This document shows, piece after piece, positions 57,701-64,000 of a stretch of 64,000 nucleotides of DNA. The position numbers and the translations under genes are program-made. Where the stretch lies: the NCBI RefSeq assembly GCF_032854445.1, contig NC_088299.1, positions 8,100,324 to 8,164,323 on the forward strand, written 5' to 3'. Positions within the stretch are counted from its first letter, which is position 1; each line of letters starts with the position of its first letter. Origin of the DNA: Liolophura sinensis. Taxonomy: Eukaryota; Mollusca; Polyplacophora; Chitonida; Chitonidae. The notes under the pieces are model-generated. The model had not been told where the DNA came from, searched no databases, and saw nothing but the letters and a program-made list of their open reading frames with translations.

Positions 57701-58372
57701 CAATTAAAATTGGGAAAGCCAATGTGTCAATCTTTCTTTGAAGGTATACTGAAGTCAGAAGCAGTGTTAACGATTAAAACATTCATCCAGGAACAAGTAC
57801 GAATAAAGTCAATAACAGTTTTTGGTCAATTATAAAATACCTTGTTAAATGTACCATAATGTATACAGATGCATGGATACGCATTTTCACGAACACCAAT
57901 TACATGTACAAGCACACAATCTGCAATAAATTTCTAATTAACATATATCAAAAGGTAATTCATCTTTGAAGTTTTAAATGTCAGCACACAAAAAACACAC
58001 ACATCCATATATATATATACATGCATGTACACATAGATCTTTACGAAAAAAGTGATAATTTACAGATCTGGCATGTCTAGGGACACTTTCAGCAAACTTT
58101 GCAAATCACTTTTTCTTAACTTTTCTCATAAATGACGTCGCCTTACGGCAGAATAGCCCAAGCGCCATCTTTTACGAAAAAAAACTTACCAGAAATAAGA
58201 CTTATGAAGTCTTGTGAAAGTGGTTCATTCACAGTATGAATCTAATGAAAACGCAAAAGAAAATAACTAATAAACGTTTAATTAAAACAGGTATAAAGTG
58301 ATTAGAATTAAAGACTATTCGACACTCACCATAGTAATAGGCGTTGTAGCACTCATACGGTGGGTACAGCAT
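48212..58372 (-). CDS. HNF4: Hepatocyte nuclear factor 4 nuclear receptor, 7 coding exons
   Basis: Orphan nuclear receptor (NR2A) that binds DR1-like DNA as a homodimer and controls gut and metabolic genes. Joined - strand exons: 58372-58330, 54400-54113, 53303-53167, 52512-52363, 50733-50493, 49722-49486, 48711-48212. They total 1596 nt (531 residues), in frame. The DNA-binding domain is residues 42-107 ([16 protein letters not shown]-box [23 protein letters not shown]). The ligand-binding domain includes [58 protein letters not shown] and the AF-2 helix LLQEMLLGG. The F domain is Ser/Pro-rich and ends KQEVV, as in vertebrate KQEVI. One gene in this window; the vertebrate alpha/gamma split does not apply. 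An upstream alternative first exon is possible. Confidence 0.96.
48874..49142 (-). mobile_element. Family S SINE, full length, 10-bp TSD
   Basis: CATTATTTTG at 48864-48873 and 49143-49152. (TTTA)n tail, body, B box and head ending AACTGAGCCACGGATGCCCC. HNF4 intron 6. Confidence 0.93.
49486..49722 (-). CDS. HNF4: HNF4 exon 6, dimerisation region and AF-2
   Basis: Encodes [53 protein letters not shown] and the AF-2 helix LLQEMLLG. The donor is GGGAG|GTAAAC. Confidence 0.95.
49825..49935. repeat. Dispersed repeat R6, second copy
   Basis: GATGGCCAGAATTAAAG, T-run, AATTTTAAACAAAAAGTC, CAACTGGAGGAAAATTT, as in 17990-18200. HNF4 intron 5. Confidence 0.55.
50025..50200 (+). mobile_element. MITE family M1, right end lost
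   Basis: TACTGTAATTCTTCAAC.., CTAAAGGCATTATTCTGTGTT, AATGTCATTTTGTCTCC, ending diverged. HNF4 intron 5. Confidence 0.75.
50493..50733 (-). CDS. HNF4: HNF4 exon 5, LBD core
   Basis: Encodes [34 protein letters not shown] and [10 protein letters not shown]. The acceptor is TGAACAG and the donor CCTG|GTAAGT. This is the ligand-pocket core of the receptor. Confidence 0.95.
50945..51201 (+). mobile_element. Family S SINE, full length
   Basis: GGGGCCTCCGTGGTTCAG head to (AAAT)n tail; CCATAGT flanks at 50938 and 51202. HNF4 intron 4. Confidence 0.9.
51655..51924. repeat. 37-bp tandem array with CRE-like motifs
   Basis: Seven units start at 51660, 51697, 51734, 51769, 51806, 51843 and 51880 (one is 35 bp). 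Each has TAACGTCATATCACAAAG. The array is entered by a full palindromic CRE, ATGACGTCAT, at 51655-51664. HNF4 intron 4. Confidence 0.95.
52363..52512 (-). CDS. HNF4: HNF4 exon 4, LBD
   Basis: Encodes [15 protein letters not shown], then [20 protein letters not shown] and [10 protein letters not shown]. It is 150 nt, phase 0, with acceptor TTTCCAG and donor CAG|GTGGGT. Confidence 0.95.
52730..53030. repeat. Degenerate tandem repeats
   Basis: Repeated words AAGTTGGGACGT, TTAATGTTGA and GATACAAGTTGG at 30-60 base spacing. HNF4 intron 3. Confidence 0.5.
53048..53135. repeat. 23-bp tandem repeat, ~4 copies
   Basis: ATGCATGGACTATGATT plus CAAGAA, repeated with few changes, 30-115 bases beyond the HNF4 exon 3 donor. 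Confidence 0.85.
53167..53303 (-). CDS. HNF4: HNF4 exon 3, hinge and start of LBD
   Basis: Encodes [18 protein letters not shown] through [17 protein letters not shown]. The VQNERDRIS block is diagnostic of HNF4. The donor is GAT|GTAAGA. Confidence 0.93.
53384..53570 (+). repeat. Dispersed repeat family R3
   Basis: AAATTTCGTCCATGACTAAC..CTCTAAAAATGCAC; HNF4 intron 2, about 80 bases upstream of exon 3. Confidence 0.6.
54113..54400 (-). CDS. HNF4: HNF4 exon 2, DNA-binding domain
   Basis: Contains both C4 zinc fingers with all eight cysteines and the P-box CDGCKG. The acceptor is CATTTTCAG. Two donors six bases apart (GAAG|GTGGGT and GGGT|GTAAGT) are both in frame with exon 3; the first gives the conserved KKEAVQNER junction. 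Confidence 0.95.
54533..54755 (+). mobile_element. Family S SINE, strongly diverged
   Basis: Head GGGGCCTCAGTTGCCTAG, weak B region, TGACAGCAACCTGCTGATGG, tail (AAAT)n. HNF4 intron 1. Confidence 0.7.
55490..55605 (-). repeat. tRNA-like repeat fragment
   Basis: On the - strand: GTGGCTAAATGGCTAAGATG (A-box-like), and 50 bases later ATGGGTTCAATTCTGG (B-box-like). Probably a further tRNA-derived SINE. HNF4 intron 1. Confidence 0.45.
56010..56234 (+). mobile_element. MITE family M1, nearly complete
   Basis: TACTGTAATTCTTCAACC start, CATTATTCTGTGTTGACTG, TGCACTGAAAGTTGCTCC, diverged right end. HNF4 intron 1. Confidence 0.8.
56702..56989 (-). mobile_element. Family S SINE, full length, internal duplication, 10-bp TSD
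   Basis: GTTTCATTTA at 56692-56701 and 56990-56999. GCAAGTTGCTGACAGACC occurs twice inside. Head ends GAGCCACGGAGGCCCC. HNF4 intron 1. Confidence 0.93.
57295..57630. repeat. ~79-bp tandem array, 4 copies
   Basis: TGAAGTCTCATCA recurs at 57312, 57393, 57471 and 57548, with GCACTTTTACCATTGCTTGCC between. HNF4 intron 1, about 700 bases from exon 1. Confidence 0.9.
58330..58372 (-). CDS. HNF4: HNF4 exon 1 (residues 1-15)
   Basis: Encodes [14 protein letters not shown] plus one base of codon 15. The donor is CTATG|GTGAGT. The start has A at -3. A TATA box lies about 195 bases upstream. This N-terminus is not one I recognise, so it is the least certain exon, but its donor and phase fit exon 2. 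Confidence 0.75.
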
Positions 58373-58564
58373 TCTTACTACTCACACTACCTTAAATTTT
58401 AAAACTTCTTAAACTTAAAGTTCTTAAGTATAAAATCTATGTGTTGGGGCACACCCCCCTGGTTCTACCAGGCTTAAGCACGTGTCCCTGGCTTAAAACT
58501 GGTTCTACACTCGTAACAGGCTATCTCGTGATGCAGAGAGTCTACCAGTGCACAACTTCAAGTA

Positions 58565-58576
58565 TATTTATATATA
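58565..58576 (-). promoter_or_regulatory. HNF4: TATA box of HNF4 proximal promoter
   Basis: On the - strand the sequence reads GTATATATAAATATAC, a good TATA element about 195 bases before the HNF4 start codon. That would put initiation near 58540 and give a 5' UTR of about 165 nt, which contains a CACGTG E-box at 58479-58484. Confidence 0.5.
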
Positions 58577-59159
58577 CACTCAAAATGTACCATCTTTTAA
58601 AGAGACTTGCTTAAACAAACATTTCAAATCTCCATATTTCAACAAAGCCCACAATTTATGGGACAAAAACAACATGTGATTTGGTATGCATATAAGTTTC
58701 TTCCATTACTACTCATAAGGTACTGGCTAATACACTAAGCACATGGTACAGGTGGGTGTGGCCAGAGTAAACAAGGGGGTGGACATTCCAAGATTCACCA
58801 GCACTGATTGGACAGTGTCTTCTGTCATTCAACACAGGCACTGTTTGACAACCTATCCTCAGTAGCATTTGGGCTGATCTCCCTGAAGACTACATGTACA
58901 TGCTTTGATGGCTTGCTACTCCAACATGTCAACAGAGGCCCTTTAAGGGGGGAGGTGGGTGGGTTAAAACAAGTTGGGGGCTGGGAGCCAAGGGGCTTTG
59001 AGAGAAGGGCATACTGATAGAACAATCATTAACTGGTCTCACTCAAGTGAAAAATGTGAAATCAGCAAATTTAATACCTGGAGCTCATGATGGCTGCTTG
59101 CACTGGACTACACAGTTAAATGTACAGCACACAAATTGTTTCTTGAACAACAGTGACCA

Positions 59160-59520
59160 GTGCTATGGCTTCAGTTTATTTTCTCAAATTTTCATTTGCC
59201 TGTGAGTAGAATTACAATCCTGACTGCTATTTTAAGAAACATCAGCTATAATATGAAAAATGGCTGTTCAGAAGATCAGATTTTACCCACAGGGCAACAT
59301 TCTCATAGACTCAGTAAAATCACTCTAATTCAGGTGAAACCTGTTTTATTTTGTGTTTTAGACACTAGATTAATCCAAATATGGAATAAATTAAAACTGA
59401 AAATGCACCTTTTCACTTTGTCTGATCTTGATATTTTCATGATTCCTGTTTGTTTGGGTGTTTTTAGGCTTTCCGATCACGTAGATATATCTTTAACAGC
59501 TAGGAAAAAATGACTTTGAC
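59160..59520 (+). repeat. Repeat R7, second copy
   Basis: Contains a 117-codon ORF, but the segment matches 22440-22800 and has no protein features. Confidence 0.35.
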
Positions 59521-59648
59521 AGTCCACATTTCCCAGAAATTAGACAACTTTTATGTTTTATTTTGATGCCCTCCACTGACACTGGAATTGTTGTGACTAT
59601 GATTAACTACAAATCGTAGTCACATTTATTAAATGTTAATATTTAAAT

Positions 59649-59791
59649 TTATTTATTTATTTGATTGGTGTTTTACGCCGCACTCAAGAATATTTCACTT
59701 ATACGACGGCGGCCAGCATTATGGTGGGAGGAAACCGGGCGAAACCCACGACCATCCGCAAGTTGCTGACAGACCTTCCCACTTACGGCCG
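59649..59791 (-). mobile_element. Headless family S SINE with 11-bp TSD
   Basis: AATATTTAAAT at 59638-59648 and 59792-59802. Read on the - strand it starts CGGCCGTAAGTGGGAAGG, exactly where 32710-32865 starts. Tail (AAAT)n. Confidence 0.92.
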
Positions 59792-60918
59792 AATATTTAA
59801 ATGATTAACATACTAACAATATGAAGCTTACATTTGCTGTTATTTGTTCCAGCCAAATACACATATCTGTAAAATAATAGTTTACAAATGATAAAGCCAT
59901 TATTATTATCAAAATCAAGATTTGCACACTACAACTGAATGACTGTTATCTTTACTGAAAAAGAAAAGAAGACTACTGCGTTCCTTATAATGTAAATGCA
60001 CCTATTTGAAATTCTAAAATTCTAAAATTGTTTGTTGATTTAATTTCTAGATTGACTGATTTATTTAGTTTGACTGTTGTTTTCATTTTGATTTTGACAC
60101 ATTATCTACATGTGATTCAACATTTTAATGGCTTCCCACTTGACAGCAGATGTCACCTCCAGTTGCCCAGGTAATGATTTAAGGGTACATGTACTCCACT
60201 GATCTAGGCCCCTCACCTCTGCTCACTTTATCACTACACTAACAACTGATGAGGAGTTATCTGTGTGACCTGGGAACAGGGTGAGGGGGAGATGGGGGAG
60301 GTTGACTGGGAAAAAGGTTTTCACCAGTCACAAGCACACAGAATCACTCTGATCAGGAATTTGGTTTGTGATGTGGTTTTAAGAGCTCTAGAAATGCTGC
60401 ATTTCTAACCAACTGTTAATTCAATCAAAAGACTTGTTATCACAATACACAGGTGAGGAATGATAGCAATTAATCTGTGTTTGACTTACGATTAACTTTA
60501 ACCACAGGTAATATTTAGTGGCACACCTTTGTGTTACCTGACACTTTCTGTGATCAAACACCATAAAACTAACTCATATCACTGATTTATAAACCATGCT
60601 GAGCATTACTCAAATACCATTTTCATATCACTACACTGCTAAAAACTGGTAAGTGCAAGCAGTACCAGCAATGTGTGAAACAAACCTTACCACAGACGAA
60701 CAGAGATATACAATGTTCATATTGCTTTCAAAGGGGGAAAATTAAGTTTTGATTCAGGGCTTCCATTTAAAATCTTTTCAAACTTTTCAAACCAGGATTT
60801 TTTAGCTCTTCTCTGTATGTCTCTAAGACAGCTATACGCAAACAATAATGATTGTAGACAATGAGCATCCCCTGCCATAAGAAGAATTTTGGATCTTTTG
60901 GAGACGATAAAAATGTTG

Positions 60919-61283
60919 TAACCTAATTCTTCAATTTTTTCAACTCCTTCTGCAACCAATATTTTGAAAATTTCTGAGAGAACTACGGAGTGTAGAGGGA
61001 TAATTTGCACAATTTTATGAAGCCTATGGACTGGGTACATGAAGCATAATTAATGCTAAGTAGTCCTTACCTACATGTACATGTAAGTGCAATTTATATC
61101 TCTATAACACACATTATCATGGTGTTTAAGGGCAAACTCAGCTAAGTGAACTTCATGAAACCCACTCCAGCATCGGTACTGACAAAACCAAATCACTATC
61201 ACGATCATTTTCAAAACCACTGTACGCATGCATTCCAATCAAGAAGTGCTTTCATGGTTGAAAAAGTTGAAAAATTTACAGTA
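60919..61283. mobile_element. MITE-like family M2, expanded copy
   Basis: TAACCTAATTCTTCAA start, CCAATATTTTGAAAATTTCTGAGA, ATTTTATGAAGC, AAGTGCTTTCATGGTTGAA, end TTTACAGTA. At 365 bp it probably carries an insertion. Confidence 0.55.
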
Positions 61284-62063
61284 CATTGTATTAAAATCAA
61301 CACATATTAAAGTCACAATTTCTCATTAAAACACCAAGTAAACCGAACAAAAGTTTGAAGGCATCAGTACGATGTCATTTTCAGTCCTCTCTTTATTGAA
61401 AATCATAAATATCTCCGAGGAACATTAAGCAACACGATTACCATGGATGATATTTATTAGAATATTTGTTTTGGGCCTGATGGACATGGGTAAGTGTTGG
61501 TACTGTGAAGTTTGGATTGAGTGGCATGAAGACAGACAGGCTCAGACCACAGTCTCCAGTGAGTAGATACAAGCCTGGGATTATCTGTTCTAGATCCACC
61601 TGTATCAATCTGTGGCTATCTCTCCGAGGCTTCAATTTCGCACTCGGCCACATTTATCTCCAAATAGTTCACACATTTCTCATACGGCCCACACTCAAAC
61701 TTACACCCAACTAAACTGACACCTTTTTTTTTTTTTTTTTTTGCGAGAGATTAAAGAGACTGATATTTGATTATTCTATTTGATTGCTTGCTTGTACTAC
61801 TTTGATTTGGATGCTGGTTGTTTAATTATATTCCACAGGATGATTAACTGATTTACAATTGTGCTTCAGTAGAACTCAAGAAAGAAATATACAGAATTTT
61901 ATCTGCTCAATTACCAGAATAACAAGAATTAGTTGGTCTTTCAAATTTGATGATTGACTGACTGATCATGGAACCAATTCAGTTTCCAACAATACATGAA
62001 ACTAAAAGTCTTTTGTCCTTTTTTTTAAAACATCCTCATGTTTTGGACACTTTAAATGCAACC

Positions 62064-62215
62064 TACCTTAAATCCTCAAACTTTTCGAATATGAAATAGC
62101 AATTTTCAGTACGAATGCTATGTTTAAGCACACTTTAACTCCGATTTTAAAGATGGAACTACATGTTTGAGGTTGGCAATTCCAAGGCTTAACAAAAAGT
62201 ATAATTCCTTTACGC
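62064..62215 (-). mobile_element. MITE family M1 fragment
   Basis: TACCTTAAATCCTCAAAC, ATATGAAATAGCAATTTTCAG, ACAAAAAGTATAATTC, matching the left half of 37528-37747. Confidence 0.6.
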
Positions 62216-62439
62216 GTGGCCTTGACCTTTCAGGGTCACAGTAGCATTGCTATCAAGCGGTCAGCGCGCATGTGATCTTCAAAAGAGACAAAAAAAGTCC
62301 CTCTGATTACCCTATAAATAGGGTCTCCACCCCAGTGTCCTCAGTTTTTAAAACACAAGTGCCTGTTGGATATCCAAGGGTGGGGGAATTCACTTCCCAG
62401 AGTCGACACCATTCGTTCTCCATGCTTGCAAAATTTCAC

Positions 62440-62461
62440 CTGCGAAGGTGAATGACACCAT
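62440..62461 (-). CDS. Candidate alternative first coding exon of HNF4
   Basis: ATG in a good context (G at -3, G at +4), seven codons (MVSFTFA) plus one base, then donor GCAG|GTGAAA. The phase matches HNF4 exon 2, giving MVSFTFA-ESPDMG. The surrounding 62340-62570 is GC-richer than its neighbourhood. Vertebrate HNF4A also has a distal promoter exon beginning MVS. This is a hypothesis only. Confidence 0.25.
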
Positions 62462-62953
62462 AACTGGGTGGGTGTGACCCCTCAAGGCGAAAGGCCTTGT
62501 CATTACCCAAAAGAAACCCTCTCATCCGGTACATCACTGATGCTGGTGTGAGAGGGGGGAATTTTATCAGTCTACTGTACGTGTACATTTGAGTTACTTT
62601 TCTGAAGTAGAATGAAATAGGTTTAACAGGCCACTTGATTATCATCTTTCTAATATTTAATGACTGCACTTGTTCATCAAAGACACATCAGGCAAACTCA
62701 TACACACAGGTACATGAAGTGTTATCAAGCGCATGACGGTCACGTTTAGAAAAACACCACGTTAAGATGTAGATCAATAGGTAAAAATCACACCTGTATC
62801 ATGTGAAATTACGACCTTTGAAATTTATTAATACTATTATATAAATGTATGTAGGCAGAAACTGTAACTTATCCATTTTGCAGCCCTGTAAGTACATGTA
62901 TGTGGTGTGAGGACACACTGTAACACACCTAACTACACCCCTGTACTCCCTGA

Positions 62954-62985
62954 ACCCCCCCCCCCCCCCCTCCCCACACACACTC
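62954..62985. repeat. C homopolymer and CA-rich tract
   Basis: About 15 C, then TCCCCACACACAC. Low complexity. Confidence 0.9.
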
Positions 62986-63269
62986 AGGTTTGACACTGCG
63001 CAAGACCCAACCCCACGGAGAGGAAGTGACATCAAAGATAGAAAAAACAAGATATTCATCAAATGGCACATCTAAATACATGCAGGCCTCAGGTGAACTT
63101 GGGCTACATATGTAACTTTTGACAACTCTTCTGAGTCAGAGGTACAATATCATAATTGATTACAGAGGCCATACAGGAGATTTTTGGCCAATAAACCCAT
63201 ACTTGCAAATTAATAAATAAATTTTCTCAAAAGTTATGATGACTTTTGAGAGTTCCAAGATGGATAACT

Positions 63270-63487
63270 GGCCTGGGGATCACAAAGTGATCTTAGACTT
63301 AAGTCAAAATTTTAAATTACTTTAAAATTGTTATTTCTGATGTAACAAGGTCAAATATTGCTGGTCAACGTAAATTTTCGGTATGTTATTGCACAGCAAT
63401 TTCAGCTAAAATAACGGAAAGCAACATACCAAATTTAATGATTAAAATTTTGACTTAAGCCTAAGATCATTTTATGATCTCGGAGCC
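63270..63487. mobile_element. MITE family M3, complete TIRs
   Basis: The left 45 bases (GGCCTGGGGATCACAAAG..) are inverted at the right end (..GATCATTTTATGATCTCGGAGCC reads back GGCTCCGAGATCATAAAA). About 218 bp. Sibling at 14774-14976. Confidence 0.7.
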
Positions 63488-64000
63488 TGAAACTTTGAAA
63501 GGATGAAATTGCTTGAATATACTTTGTCTTCAAAACAAGAAATAGTTTACCAATTTTTCTTCCCCAAGCTAGCTTTTTGATCTGATGGTGTGGAACAATG
63601 CTTGACTTTAAGTCAATAAAAATTCCATAAAGATTTCATTCAGTAAAGCACAGTGTCCGATACATCGCACACATACATTTAATCTGTTAACTGTTTCATC
63701 TACTGCTTCTGATGTCTCAATAGATAAATTTATTTGCTACATTCATCGCTACTTTTGCTTAACAGTTATGCCTTACACACAGCCAAGATGATGGTTAAAT
63801 TTACATCACCACCTTAATTGATAACTATATAGATGTAGATAACTGTACTAACAACTGTTCAATTACATCTTCATGCATATTCACATACATTTTAAATCAC
63901 AATTACTAGTACCGACAAGTTAAGTTTTTCAAATGAGTCAAACCTTACAGAAATTCGACAAAAATGGGGAAAAACGAAAACACATGCAATATATATGAAA

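Larger units (their letters stand above)
59803..62339. other. Upstream of HNF4, no gene seen
   Basis: Intergenic AT-rich DNA containing MITEs at 60919-61283 and 62064-62215 and a run of about 19 T at 61724-61742. Short ORFs are unsupported. Confidence 0.5.

Noticed and set aside
59160-59513. 117-codon ORF upstream of HNF4
   Set aside because: AT-rich, low-complexity composition; part of repeat R7, which recurs in DCAF11 intron 1.

Overview
This is a eukaryotic (metazoan) window. Its genes have many short exons with GT-AG introns, and the intergenic DNA is AT-rich and full of short dispersed repeats. The frequent ACATGTA words and a dense tRNA-derived SINE family suggest a lophotrochozoan, most likely a mollusc. 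That placement is an inference, since no species was identified. There is no prokaryotic, phage or CRISPR content.

Three protein genes can be supported. (1) Positions 10742-12586, + strand: a single-coding-exon type I membrane protein of 614 residues with a signal peptide, 13 leucine-rich repeats, cysteine caps, one membrane helix and a C-terminal class I PDZ-ligand-like end. A splice acceptor 17 bases before the start codon implies a 5' UTR intron. (2) Positions 21593-38463, + strand: DCAF11 (WDR23), reconstructed here as 17 coding exons (540 residues), including one GC-AG intron. It is a WD40 substrate receptor of CUL4-DDB1 ubiquitin ligases. (3) Positions 58372-48212, - strand: the nuclear receptor HNF4, reconstructed as seven coding exons (531 residues), with a TATA-type promoter near 58565 and probably a long 3' UTR reaching about 45450. 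DCAF11 and HNF4 converge. The roughly 7 kb between them holds a 40-bp minisatellite, a TA microsatellite and SINEs.

The rest is repeat-rich. About 21 copies or fragments of one tRNA-derived SINE are present, several with exact target-site duplications. There are at least three TIR-bearing MITE-like families (two about 220 bp, with TA at the ends), other low-copy repeats, and eight tandem arrays with periods of about 30, 31 (245-bp higher order), 79, 40, 37, 23, about 79 and 2 bp.

Nothing seen amounts to a clear new biological system. The observations most worth checking are: a promoterless 'headless' SINE form inserted three times with the same 5' end; a phase-compatible candidate alternative first exon for HNF4 near 62450; a DR1 nuclear-receptor motif just upstream of DCAF11; the GC-AG intron and tandem splice sites; and minisatellites carrying CRE or CCAAT motifs inside introns of HNF4 and DCAF11. 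The genes are not known to act together; the only suggested link is the DR1 motif, a class of site bound by HNF4.
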